A stretch of DNA of 57,917 nucleotides from Bacteroidota bacterium (GTDB lineage: Bacteria; Bacteroidota; Bacteroidia; B-17B0; Aurantibacillaceae). Shown here piece after piece: positions 7,668-15,546 of the stretch. The stretch is taken from NCBI GenBank assembly GCA_025362395.1, contig JANYGK010000038.1:1-57917 (forward strand), given 5' to 3'. Numbering within the stretch: position 1 is the first letter of the stretch; every line of letters starts with the position of its first letter. Below the pieces are notes generated by a model. It saw only the letters and a list, made by a program, of their open reading frames with translations, made no database searches and was not told where the DNA came from. A program made the translations under genes and the position numbers.

Positions 7668-9203
7668 CTACCCTGCCCAACCATCCCTGTCCAAACTCCT
7701 GTATTGTATGGCTTCGGCAATATGGTTGGTTTGTATAGTTCCCGAACTATCAAGGTCGGCAATGGTTCTGGCAACTTTTAAAATACGGTCGTATGCCCTT
7801 GCCGATAAACCCAGGCGCTCCATGGCCGTTTTTAATAAGGCGTTCCCGGCATCATCTAAATTACAGTAAGCCCTTAAATCTTTAGTACGCATTTGCGCAT
7901 TGCAATAAACGCCTTCAGATGTTTTGTACCGCTCTGTTTGTTTTTGACGCGCTGCAATAACACGTTCTCTTATATCTTTACTGGTTTCCGACCGTTGTTC
8001 TTTACTTAATTCACTAAACGGAACAGGTGTTACTTCCACATGCAGATCAATCCTATCTAACAAAGGGCCTGATATTTTATTTAAATATTTTTGAACAATA
8101 CCCGGGGCACAAACACAGTCTTTTTCGGGATGGTTATAATACCCGCAGGGACAGGGGTTCATACTTGCCATAAGCATAAAGCTTGCAGGGTATTCAACGC
8201 TAAAACGTGCTCTCGAAATAGTAACAATTCTATCCTCTAACGGTTGGCGCATGACCTCTAAAACTGTTCTTTTAAACTCAGGCAATTCATCTAAAAACAA
8301 CACGCCGTTGTGTGCCAAAGATATTTCACCGGGCTGCGCGTTCATACCTCCGCCAACAAGTGCTACATCCGAAATAGTGTGGTGCGGCGCCCGGAACGGC
8401 CTTTTTGTAACCAAGCCCTGCGTTTTTGTTTTACCGGCAACACTGTGTATTTTGGTTGTTTCCAAAGCTTCATCTAATGTTAAAGGCGGCAAAATAGACG
8501 GCATCCGTTTGCTTAACATGGTTTTACCGGCACCGGGCGGACCAATGAGTATCACATTATGTCCGCCTGAAGCTGCAATTTCCAAGGCGCGTTTAATATT
8601 TTCCTGCCCTTTCACATCCGAAAAATCAAACTCAAACTCATCCAAACGCGATAAAAACTCCTTGTCAATATCAATGGTTGTTTTTTTTAGTTCGAGTGTG
8701 CCGTTAAAAAAACCTATCACTTCTTTAATATTTTGTATACCATACACATCCAACCCGGCCACTACAGCAGCCTCATTGGCATTTTCACCGGGTAGTATAA
8801 TTCCCTTAAATCCTTCCTGCTTTGCTTTAACGGCTATAGGTAATGTTCCTTTTATGGGGCGCAGCTCTCCATCTAAAGACAGTTCGCCCATAATAATGTA
8901 ATTTGCTACTTCATCAGGTATGATCTGTTCCGATGCCGCTAAAATTCCTACCGCAATGGTGAGGTCGTATGCCGAACCTTCTTTCCTGATGTCGGCCGGA
9001 GCCATGTTAATGGTAATTTGTTTGCCCGGAATTTTAAGGTTATTATTTTTTAAGGCGGCATCAATTCTCTGGTGACTTTCCTTAACCGCGCTATCGGGCA
9101 ATCCTACCAAGTAAAAATTTATTCCCATGCTAATGTTTACTTCAACTGTTACTGTTGTGGCTGTTATTCCATGTACGGCACTTCCAAATGTTTTTACCAG
9201 CAT
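7668..9203 (-). CDS. YifB/ComM-family Mg-chelatase-like AAA+ ATPase
   Basis: A 511-residue full-length YifB/ComM protein. The N-terminal ~175 residues form the ChlI-like/Lon-protease-like fold typical of the family ([14 protein letters not shown]). The AAA+ module has Walker A GPPGAGKT at 221-228, Walker [12 protein letters not shown] and a cysteine-rich insert ([17 protein letters not shown]), ending with the C-terminal helical domain ([20 protein letters not shown]). ComM is a hexameric helicase that drives branch migration during integration of foreign DNA in natural transformation; in non-competent bacteria its role is unclear. The gene stands alone between convergent and divergent neighbours. 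Confidence 0.93.
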   Translation of the reverse strand: MLVKTFGSAVHGITATTVTVEVNISMGINFYLVGLPDSAVKESHQRIDAALKNNNLKIPGKQITINMAPADIRKEGSAYDLTIAVGILAASEQIIPDEVANYIIMGELSLDGELRPIKGTLPIAVKAKQEGFKGIILPGENANEAAVVAGLDVYGIQNIKEVIGFFNGTLELKKTTIDIDKEFLSRLDEFEFDFSDVKGQENIKRALEIAASGGHNVILIGPPGAGKTMLSKRMPSILPPLTLDEALETTKIHSVAGKTKTQGLVTKRPFRAPHHTISDVALVGGGMNAQPGEISLAHNGVLFLDELPEFKRTVLEVMRQPLEDRIVTISRARFSVEYPASFMLMASMNPCPCGYYNHPEKDCVCAPGIVQKYLNKISGPLLDRIDLHVEVTPVPFSELSKEQRSETSKDIRERVIAARQKQTERYKTSEGVYCNAQMRTKDLRAYCNLDDAGNALLKTAMERLGLSARAYDRILKVARTIADLDSSGTIQTNHIAEAIQYRSLDRDGWAG

Positions 9204-9364
9204 CTTAACTTATTTTTCGGCGAAGTAACAACAAAAAGAAGCAGTCGTTTGCTATAAATTGTAGCAAGTTGTTTTTTAGCCCGCCAATTCATGGTTTCAG
9301 AGCGCCTCTGCGGTTCCGGTTATTTTTTTGTAATATTGAAACAGAAAGAATAAGTATTCACAGA

Positions 9365-10837
9365 GTGAAGATTACTGTTACATATCAAACAAAAATATAC
9401 CTGCTTATTAGTATCATAAGCGCTGCATTATTAATATACATTGCCGTAAAAGCAAACTTGGCATCCTTTACACACGATGAAAGCTACACTTATCTGCATT
9501 ATGTTCATGAACCGTTTATGGATATCATTTCTTATAAAAGGGCTTATACAAATAATCATATTTTAAATACGGTATTAATAAAGTATAGCGAACATTTTTT
9601 CGGAAGCTGTGAATTTGCTTTACGCTTACCAAACGTATTAGCATTTATACTTTATGTTATTTATACGGTAAAACTATTAAAGAAAGTTGCCCTTGCACTT
9701 ATACTTACCGGTTTTATTTGTATGGTATTTAATACGCATTTGCTTGATTTTTTTGGGCTTGCAAGAGGGTACGGCTTGTCGTTTGCGTTTATGATGATGA
9801 GCGTTTATCATTTGATCAGGTCTTTCAGTTCATCTTCAAATAAGCATAGTGTATTATTTAATGTCGGGGCTTTTTTTGCGGTGCTAAGCAATTTTACTTT
9901 ATTAAATTACTACGTATCCGCTCTTATTATATACAACTTTCTAAAATTTCTTGATTCCAAGCCGGGTTCAAATTCAGGTAACAACACCTATAATTTCTTT
10001 CATCTAAACCGTATTCATTTTGTTGCCTTGCTTATATTTACAGCAGTATTGTACGAGCCAATTCGCCGGATCACTAAACAAGGCATGCTCGACTTTGGCG
10101 GTAAAACGGGCTTTGTGGAGGATACATTGGGCGCTTTAATAAGGGGCGTTTTTTATGAAACACCCATTGTACCAATTGTTTATAATGTGATTCAGGCTTT
10201 ATTAATTACCCTTCTTACGTTCATAGGAATAGTAATAGCCAAACGGATGTATATTAAAGACCATGTCTTTTTTTTAAAGAACAGGCCTTTAGTGGTTGTC
10301 TATTTTATATTTATATGCATTATTGCTTTATCGTATGCGCAACACCTTGTTATTAATAACGACTTTTATACCGGGCGCTTCGGCTTATTTCTTTATCCTT
10401 TATTAATGTTGAATGTTGTGTTCTGTATTAATTACTTGTACGAAACTAATTACCGGTTACTCGCCATCCTCCTGAGTTCAAGTGTTTCTATTTTATTGGT
10501 AATAAATTTTTGTATCAATATAAACCTTCGTTTTTACCAAGACTGGAAATACGACTCAGAAACAAAAGCCGTAATTGATTGTATGCGAAAAGAGCATGCC
10601 GGTAGCACCAAACCCATTAAATTAGGCGTTAACTGGCTGTTTGAACCAACCACTAACTTTTACAGGTATACTTATAATTTAACGTGGCTTATAAAAACAG
10701 ACAGGAAAGGCATACAGCCGGGCGATGATTATTACTATATTTTCAGTTCAGATACAACTGCGTACTTAACCGTGGGTAAAAGGGTTTTGTTTTTGCCGGA
10801 AGGGCTTAATACCTTATTGGTTAAAAATAACAAGTAA
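9365..10837 (+). CDS. Polytopic ArnT/PMT-like glycosyltransferase family membrane protein
   Basis: A multi-spanning membrane protein of about 490 residues resembling GT-C glycosyltransferases (ArnT/PMT/dolichyl-phosphate-mannose type). After the first helix comes FTHDESYTYLHYV, where the acidic pair sits in the position of the catalytic carboxylate in the first periplasmic loop; about ten more hydrophobic segments follow and a soluble C-terminal part ends the protein. The frame opens at a TTG at 9269, but the first ~32 residues look non-coding (FRAPLRFRLFFCNIETERI), so I prefer the in-frame GTG at 9365. The donor and acceptor cannot be told. It is divergent from yifB and the next gene downstream is a secreted protein. 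Confidence 0.72.
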   Translation: MKITVTYQTKIYLLISIISAALLIYIAVKANLASFTHDESYTYLHYVHEPFMDIISYKRAYTNNHILNTVLIKYSEHFFGSCEFALRLPNVLAFILYVIYTVKLLKKVALALILTGFICMVFNTHLLDFFGLARGYGLSFAFMMMSVYHLIRSFSSSSNKHSVLFNVGAFFAVLSNFTLLNYYVSALIIYNFLKFLDSKPGSNSGNNTYNFFHLNRIHFVALLIFTAVLYEPIRRITKQGMLDFGGKTGFVEDTLGALIRGVFYETPIVPIVYNVIQALLITLLTFIGIVIAKRMYIKDHVFFLKNRPLVVVYFIFICIIALSYAQHLVINNDFYTGRFGLFLYPLLMLNVVFCINYLYETNYRLLAILLSSSVSILLVINFCININLRFYQDWKYDSETKAVIDCMRKEHAGSTKPIKLGVNWLFEPTTNFYRYTYNLTWLIKTDRKGIQPGDDYYYIFSSDTTAYLTVGKRVLFLPEGLNTLLVKNNK

Positions 10838-10925
10838 CGCATTCCCTTAAATTATTGAATTATTTTCAGGGAAATATTTATTTTATAAGATAAATTGTAT
10901 ATTTATCATTCTTAAAAAAAAGTAT

Positions 10926-11369
10926 ATGATTAAAAAGATACTGGTTACGCTTTGCATTTCATTAATAGTAACCCAACTCCCCGCCCAAACTGCCCCGGCC
11001 GAAGAACTTAATTGTTACAACAAATGGTCCGTTAAATTTGATTCGCGCGGTGCCGATGATATTGCTGACGGTGTGTATACAGACGTTATTATTACATCAC
11101 GCGTAGGCGGTAAAGCAAATTGCTACAGCGGTAAGGCAGAGGTGCTGCATAACAAACTATTAAGATGCTATATTGTTTTGGAAGACGGCACATTTGAGGA
11201 AGTAAAACGTACCTGGAAAAATAATTCAAATAAAGAAGTAAGTATTGTAAACGGAATAAGCACTTCAATGGTAACAGTACATAATGAACTGATTAATGTA
11301 TTATGGCCAAGTAAATTAAAAGCCAAAAAACCGGCTGCCAAAAAAGCACCCGATCCAACCGACGATTAA
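10926..11369 (+). CDS. Secreted hypothetical protein with Lys/Ala-rich tail
   Basis: A 147-residue protein with a clear signal peptide (MIKKILVTLCISLIVTQLPAQ). The mature part has three cysteines and a compact beta-type pattern (WSVKFDSRGADDIADGVYTDVIITSR), ending in a basic tail (KLKAKKPAAKKAPDP). I do not recognise the family. A strong terminator follows at 11405-11444, so it is transcribed separately from the HU gene. Presumably periplasmic or secreted. Confidence 0.72.
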   Translation: MIKKILVTLCISLIVTQLPAQTAPAEELNCYNKWSVKFDSRGADDIADGVYTDVIITSRVGGKANCYSGKAEVLHNKLLRCYIVLEDGTFEEVKRTWKNNSNKEVSIVNGISTSMVTVHNELINVLWPSKLKAKKPAAKKAPDPTDD

Positions 11370-11404
11370 TTTTTAAACTAAAATTCTCTTTCCTAATCAT
11401 TTTT

Positions 11405-11444
11405 TAGCGTTTTACCAAAAAGAAGGTTAAAACGCTATTTTTTT
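11405..11444 (+). terminator. Rho-independent terminator after the secreted protein gene
   Basis: A 10-bp perfect stem (TAGCGTTTTA at 405-414 of this kilobase, TAAAACGCTA ending at 11437) with a 13-base loop is followed by an eight-base T tract. It separates the secreted protein gene from the HU operon. Confidence 0.85.
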
Positions 11445-11466
11445 GTATAAAAAATGGTCTTAAATT

Positions 11467-11495
11467 TTTGATTTACAATAAAAAGGCTATATTTG
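11467..11495 (+). promoter_or_regulatory. Promoter of the HU operon
   Basis: TTTG at 11467-11470 and TATATTTG at 11488-11495, separated by 17 bases, match the Bacteroidota sigma-A consensus (-33 TTTG, -7 TAnnTTTG). Transcription would start near 11501, about 40 bases before the HU ATG. The leader holds a short inverted repeat (CGATTT ... AAATCG). Confidence 0.7.
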
Positions 11496-11541
11496 CACCC
11501 CGATTTTTAATTTTAAATCGTTGATTCTAAATATTTTGTAA

Positions 11542-11859
11542 ATGACTAAAGCAGATATAGTAACCGAAATTTCAGAAAAAACAGGTATCGAAAAGATAGT
11601 TGTACAAACCACCGTTGAGGCTTTCATGAAATCTATTCGTACGTCTATGACTGAAGGAAAAAACGTGTATTTACGCGGGTTTGGGACTTTTGTAGTAAAA
11701 AAACGTGCTGAAAAAGTAGGCCGTAATATTTCTAAAAATACAACTGTTATTATCCCGGCACATTTTATTCCTGCTTTCAAACCGGCAAAAACATTCTCTG
11801 AAAGAGTAAAACGTAATGTAAAAGTAGCTGAGCCGTTAGATAATAAACAAGTTGAATAA
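11542..11859 (+). CDS. HU/IHF-family DNA-binding protein
   Basis: A 105-residue nucleoid protein of the HU/IHF family. It starts MTKADIVTEISEKTGI and shows the family core VYLRGFGTFVVKKRAEKVGRN and IPAHFIPAFKPAKTF, where the beta-arm contacts the minor groove. An ~10-residue tail follows the usual end. It bends and compacts DNA. A good promoter lies upstream, and its stop codon overlaps the start of the TPR gene by one base (TAATG), so the two are coupled. The order HU - TPR - small basic peptide - RNase E/G suggests a conserved growth-related cluster. Confidence 0.93.
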   Translation: MTKADIVTEISEKTGIEKIVVQTTVEAFMKSIRTSMTEGKNVYLRGFGTFVVKKRAEKVGRNISKNTTVIIPAHFIPAFKPAKTFSERVKRNVKVAEPLDNKQVE

Positions 11860-12704
11860 TGACCACCGCCCGTAAAACACAGATTAGTTTAGTAATAACA
11901 GCCGGTGTTTTATTCGTTCTTTTATTTATTGCACCAAAAAAACACTTAGCCAAGCCCGAAACTTTGAAGGCAGGTTCCGCAGAACACGCTCACGAAACAG
12001 AAGCAACGCTTGAATCTTTTTTAACATCGACCTCTAAATCACTGAGTCTTAAGGAAAAAACAACTTATGACGATTTGGTGTCTGCCGGTCAAAAATCGAC
12101 AGTTGATACAGCTTTTATTCCTGTAGTTCAGTTTTGGGACAGGCTTAAGCGACCTGATTTTGCATCGTATTATGTAGAAAAAATAGCAGACCGTAAACAA
12201 ACAACTGCGGCGTATACCAAAGCAGGCGATCGTTATTTTTACGCCGTACGGTTTGTAAAAGACGGCAACGAAATACCGGCGCTTTACCAAAGCGCTATGA
12301 GGTGTTATCAAAAAGCATTGGATAAGGATGCTAAAAACATAGACGCTAAAATTCAGTTGGCAGCGTGTTATGTAGAGGGAAGTCCTGACCCCATGAAAGG
12401 AATAGGCTTATTAAAAGAGGTAGAGAAAATTGACAGCAGTAACGTAAAGCTTCAATTGACTTTTGCATTTTTCTCTGTAAAATCGGGACAGTGGGATAAA
12501 GCGATTAAACGCTTTGAAACAGTTTTAAGAATTGACCCGATGTACTTGGAAGCTTACCTGCATTTAGCAGACGCTTACGAACAAAAACAAGAATTTGCCA
12601 AAACAATTGAGATGCTTGAGAAGTATGCAGCCCTTACGCAAGATGCAACTGCCAAACAAGAAGTACTAAAATACATTGAACAACTAAGACATAAAACGTC
12701 TTAA
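11859..12704 (+). CDS. Membrane-anchored TPR protein
   Basis: A 281-residue protein with one N-terminal transmembrane helix (ISLVITAGVLFVLLFIAP) and a C-terminal array of tetratricopeptide repeats, the clearest being QWDKAIKRFETVLRIDPMY and LEAYLHLADAYEQKQEFAKT. The middle part (residues about 40-130) is helical without a recognisable family. TPR arrays bind partner proteins; the partner is unknown. Its start overlaps the HU stop codon, so it is translated from the same message, and the 29-residue basic peptide and RNase E/G gene follow. Confidence 0.83.
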   Translation: MTTARKTQISLVITAGVLFVLLFIAPKKHLAKPETLKAGSAEHAHETEATLESFLTSTSKSLSLKEKTTYDDLVSAGQKSTVDTAFIPVVQFWDRLKRPDFASYYVEKIADRKQTTAAYTKAGDRYFYAVRFVKDGNEIPALYQSAMRCYQKALDKDAKNIDAKIQLAACYVEGSPDPMKGIGLLKEVEKIDSSNVKLQLTFAFFSVKSGQWDKAIKRFETVLRIDPMYLEAYLHLADAYEQKQEFAKTIEMLEKYAALTQDATAKQEVLKYIEQLRHKTS

Positions 12705-12746
12705 AAACATAAACATAAATAATATAAATTTTAAAACTTAAGCATT

Positions 12747-12836
12747 ATGCCAAGCGGAAAAAAAAGAAAAAGACATAAAATGGCTACTCATAAACGTAAA
12801 AAACGTTTAAGAAAGAACCGTCATAAGAAAAAATAA
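12747..12836 (+). CDS. 29-residue Lys/Arg-rich peptide, probable small ribosomal protein (AURKAIP1/COX24-like)
   Basis: A very short frame encoding 29 residues beginning MPSGKKRKRHKMATHKRKKR and ending in RHKKK. More than half the residues are Lys, Arg or His. This exact style of peptide is conserved in Bacteroidota and annotated as AURKAIP1/COX24 domain protein, related to mitoribosomal mS38 and actinobacterial bS22, so a small-subunit ribosomal protein is likely. It lies 42 bases after the TPR gene, and a perfect hairpin overlaps its stop codon. The identification rests on composition and memory of the family, not on a search. Confidence 0.75.
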   Translation: MPSGKKRKRHKMATHKRKKRLRKNRHKKK

Positions 12837-12855
12837 CCGGTAGTTCCGGTTATTT
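12831..12855 (+). terminator. Hairpin overlapping the stop codon of the 29-residue gene
   Basis: AAATAACCGG at 12831-12840 and CCGGTTATTT at 12846-12855 form a perfect 10-bp stem with a 5-base loop. The stop codon TAA lies inside the left arm. A short T-rich stretch follows. It probably ends or attenuates the HU-TPR message before the RNase gene. Confidence 0.7.
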
Positions 12856-12872
12856 CTTATTAGTACATTAAG

Positions 12873-12908
12873 CACAAGGGGGTAAGAGTTATATCTTAAC
12901 CCTTTGTG
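12873..12908 (+). promoter_or_regulatory. Long imperfect hairpin in the leader region of the RNase E/G gene
   Basis: Bases 12873-12887 and 12894-12908 pair over 15 positions with one G-U and one G-A mismatch and a 6-base loop. It lies 149 bases before the RNase GTG, so it could be a second terminator or a structured leader. Nothing else is visible in 12909-13056. Confidence 0.5.
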
Positions 12909-13056
12909 TTATTTACGTATACTTAATAATTATTATTAAGTATGGAAACAATATTATAAACAAGGATTTTTTAAAAAAATTAAGCGTAGTTACATGATGT
13001 AAGTACAATAACCCATACAAGGGAATTTTTTAAAGCTATCCACAAAACATTTAAAG

Positions 13057-14613
13057 GTGAATGTAGAACTGGTAATAAATTCTACGCCCAGCGAAGTTGT
13101 TATAGGTTTATTAAACGACAAACGTTTAATAGAGCTGCACAAAGAAAAAAATAACATACAATTTTCGGTAGGTGATATCTATTTAGGGAAAGTTAAAAAG
13201 GTAATGACCGGACTTAACGCAGCCTTTGTAGACGTAGGATATGAGAAAGATGCATTTTTGCATTATCTGGACTTAGGTCCGCAGGCAAATTCGTTAATGA
13301 AATATGTTGATGCCGTTCGTTCAGGTAAACAGAACGTAAGCAACTTAATGTATTTTAAAAACGAAAGTGATATTAATAAAGACGGGAAGATAAACGATGC
13401 CGTAAAACCCGGGCAATATATTTTAGTGCAGGTTGCAAAAGAACCTATTTCCTCTAAAGGGCCCCGTATAACAACCGAAATTTCTATTGCCGGTCGTTAT
13501 ATGGTTTTAATTCCTTTTTCGGATAAAGTATCTGTATCTTCTAAAATAAGAAGCAGCGAGGAAAAAACCAGGTTAAAGCAATTAGTACAAAGTATTAAAC
13601 CAAAAAATTTCGGGATCATTGTTCGCACGGTTGCCGAAGGAAAATCGGTTTCTGATATTGAAGGTGATTTAGCAGATCTGATCTCCAAATGGGATGAGTG
13701 TTTTAAGACGCTTCAAACTGCCGAGCCTCCTTTTCGCTTGTTGGGCGAGGTAGACAGAACAAACTCCATTTTACGTGATTTTTTAAATGCCTCCTTTAAT
13801 GCCATTCATGTAAATAGTGAAAGGGTTTTTGATGACCTTAAATCCTACATCAAAACTATTTCACCGGATAAGGTTGACATTTTAAAACACTATACCGGCA
13901 AGGTTCCTATTTTTGATAATTTCGGAATTGATCGCCAGATTAAATCATTGTTTGGAAAAACAGTATTTATGAAAAGCGGTGCTTACTTAGTAGTGGAGCA
14001 TACCGAAGCTTTACACGTATTTGACGTAAACAGCGGAAACCGCGCCAAGAGCAACCAATCGCAGGAAGAAAACGCGTTGGAGGTAAACCTGGAAGCAGCG
14101 GTTGAAGTGGCACGACAATTACGCCTGCGTGATATGGGCGGAATTATTGTGATTGATTTTATTGACCTCCATAATGCGGATAACCGGAAATTGTTATTCG
14201 ATAAATTAAAAGAGGAAATGAAATCGGACAGGGCCAGGCATAATATATTACCGCCAAGCAAATTCGGTTTAATACAAATTACGCGCCAGCGCTTACGCCC
14301 CGAAGTAAATGTAGAAGTGTTGGAAACCTGCCCAAGCTGTAACGGTACCGGCAAAGTACAACCGAGCATTTTATTTGTGGAGCAAATTGAAAACGCGCTT
14401 CGCTTTATTGTGAAAGAGCAGGCTGCAAAAGATATTACCTTATCAGTGCACCCTTATATAATGGGCTTTTTAAAACAAGGCGGCTTTTTAAGAAGCAAGC
14501 AATGGAAATGGTATTTTGAATATAAGCAATGGATTAAAATAACCAGTTCGGACAGCTATTCATTTATGGAATTCCATTTTTTGAATAAAGACCTGGATGA
14601 GATCGTTATTTAA
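13057..14613 (+). CDS. rng: Ribonuclease E/G family endoribonuclease
   Basis: A 518-residue RNase G-type enzyme that cleaves single-stranded AU-rich RNA and helps mature rRNA. The S1 domain is at the front (GDIYLGKVKKVMTGLNAAFV, about residues 35-140). Catalytic aspartates lie in FDVNSGNR and IDFIDL, the 5'-sensor region precedes them, and the zinc-link motif CPSCNGTGK is present, with the small domain after it. The C-terminal RNA-degradosome scaffold of E. coli RNase E is absent, which is normal for RNase G. The start is a GTG preceded by AAAGG. A strong terminator follows. Position after HU, TPR and the small ribosomal-type peptide fits a growth-rate-linked cluster. Confidence 0.94.
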   Translation: MNVELVINSTPSEVVIGLLNDKRLIELHKEKNNIQFSVGDIYLGKVKKVMTGLNAAFVDVGYEKDAFLHYLDLGPQANSLMKYVDAVRSGKQNVSNLMYFKNESDINKDGKINDAVKPGQYILVQVAKEPISSKGPRITTEISIAGRYMVLIPFSDKVSVSSKIRSSEEKTRLKQLVQSIKPKNFGIIVRTVAEGKSVSDIEGDLADLISKWDECFKTLQTAEPPFRLLGEVDRTNSILRDFLNASFNAIHVNSERVFDDLKSYIKTISPDKVDILKHYTGKVPIFDNFGIDRQIKSLFGKTVFMKSGAYLVVEHTEALHVFDVNSGNRAKSNQSQEENALEVNLEAAVEVARQLRLRDMGGIIVIDFIDLHNADNRKLLFDKLKEEMKSDRARHNILPPSKFGLIQITRQRLRPEVNVEVLETCPSCNGTGKVQPSILFVEQIENALRFIVKEQAAKDITLSVHPYIMGFLKQGGFLRSKQWKWYFEYKQWIKITSSDSYSFMEFHFLNKDLDEIVI

Positions 14614-14633
14614 ACTTGAACATTGATGAAAAG

Positions 14634-14666
14634 AAAGGCTTGTAGTATGACTACAGGCCTTTTTTT
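14634..14666 (+). terminator. Rho-independent terminator of the RNase E/G gene
   Basis: A 13-bp stem (14634-14646 with 14650-14662, one G-U pair), a 3-base loop and a seven-base T tract. It begins 20 bases after the stop codon. Confidence 0.92.
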
Positions 14667-14687
14667 GGTTCAACACATCATATTGTG

Positions 14688-15141
14688 CATTCAGAAAATT
14701 ATTCTATGCATTCATAAAACTTCTCTATCCATTGACAAATCATTTCATGCATTCACAAAACTTCTCTATCCATTAACAAAATCATTTCATGCATTCACAA
14801 AACTTCTTCGTTCATTCATAAAACTTCTTCATCCATGCATAAAATCATTTCCTGCATGCATAAAACTTCTCTATCCATTCACAAAATGATTTTATTCATT
14901 CATAAAACTTCTCTATCCATTAACAAAATCATTTCATGCATTCATAAAACTTCTTCATCCATGCATAAATTCATTCTATGCATTTATAAAACTTCTCTAT
15001 CCATTCACAAAATGATTTTATTCATTCATAAAACTTCTCTATCCATTAACAAAATCATTTCATGCATTCACAAAACTTCTTCATCCATGCATAAAATTGT
15101 TTCGTGCATGTATAAAACTTCTTCATATGTGCATAAAACAA
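14688..15141. repeat. Tandem array of about 21 copies of a 21-bp unit
   Basis: From 14688 the sequence repeats every 21 bases with units beginning CATTCATAAAACTT or CATTAACAAAATCATT. Two main unit types (one ending in TCTCTATC or TCTTCATC, one ending in TTTCATG or TTTTATT) tend to alternate. One unit (14730-14749) is 20 bases long. A higher-order 126-bp duplication is visible: units at 14855-14980 and 14981-15106 match closely, three consecutive units being identical. The array lies downstream of a terminator and outside any convincing gene; frames that stay open through it merely reflect a period divisible by three. There are no unique spacers, so it is not a CRISPR. Function unknown. Confidence 0.92.
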
Positions 15142-15203
15142 AAATTGGAACACAGTTAAGGTCTTCGTGCATCCTGAAAACAATTTTGTGGATTCTGAAA
15201 TTA

Positions 15204-15245
15204 GGATCTATTCAATAAACTGTGTCATTTTTATTAAATAGACCC
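15204..15245. repeat. Inverted repeat resembling an insertion-sequence end
   Basis: GGATCTATTCAATAAA (15204-15219) and TTTATTAAATAGACCC (15230-15245) are inverted repeats with 14 of 16 positions matching around an 11-base loop (CTGTGTC within it). ACACAGTT near 15155 is an inverted copy of AACTGTGT at 15219-15226. The motif recalls termini of Bacteroidota transposons, but no transposase is present, so it is at most a remnant. Confidence 0.4.
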
Positions 15246-15257
15246 ATAATTAAGCAG

Positions 15258-15493
15258 AATAAATCCTTTTTCTATATTTTGTCTCTGGTAAAGGCTTTGT
15301 GCTTAGGCGGCTGCAAGAAATACACGGAAAACATTGCACCTAACCAACAAGCTGCATGTTTACAAGTGCTGAACTTTCTCAGTTAAGTGTTGGTAATGAT
15401 GTTATGATTATTATTGTTTTCAGTAACGGAACACAACACACCTTTGGCGGAAAATCGTATGCGTTTGATAATGTATTGGAACATATAAAATAG
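15258..15493 (+). pseudogene. Decayed lipoprotein gene
   Basis: Bases from 15258 translate as a lipoprotein-type signal, SFFYILSLVKALCLGGCKKY, with lipobox LGGC, but no start codon precedes it; the IS-like inverted repeat ends 13 bases upstream. That frame stops at 15384-15386. A second frame, with its own ATG at 15356, runs 45 residues to 15493 and contains HTFGGKSYAFDNVLEHIK, which looks like the end of a folded protein. The simplest reading is one gene that lost its start and suffered a frameshift. The 45-residue frame could alternatively be a real small gene. A strong terminator follows directly. Confidence 0.4.
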
Positions 15494-15530
15494 GGCGTTA
15501 AAGTAAAACCTTAACGCCCTATTTATTTTT
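15488..15530. terminator. Bidirectional terminator
   Basis: A perfect 14-bp stem (AAATAGGGCGTTAA at 15488-15501, its complement at 15511-15524) with a 9-base loop and T-rich sequence to 15530. It ends the decayed gene on the plus strand and can also serve the convergent gene whose stop is at 15547. Confidence 0.88.
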
Positions 15531-15546
15531 TCGCTTAATAGCTAAT

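Noticed and set aside
8251-8901. 216-residue frame antisense to yifB
   Set aside because: It lies fully within a strongly conserved gene on the other strand and shows no recognisable motif or start context.
9269-9364. N-terminal extension of the GT-C-like protein from a TTG
   Set aside because: Residues lack membrane-protein or signal character and lie in the probable promoter region between divergent genes; the GTG at 9365 gives a normal beginning.
14688-15141. Possible CRISPR array
   Set aside because: Units are directly adjacent without unique spacers, and no cas genes are present.
14623-15218. Two overlapping open frames of 88 and 127 residues through the repeat array
   Set aside because: The first begins inside the RNase terminator, both consist of the repeat translated, and a 20-base unit shifts the frame between them. 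A period of 21 keeps frames open by chance.
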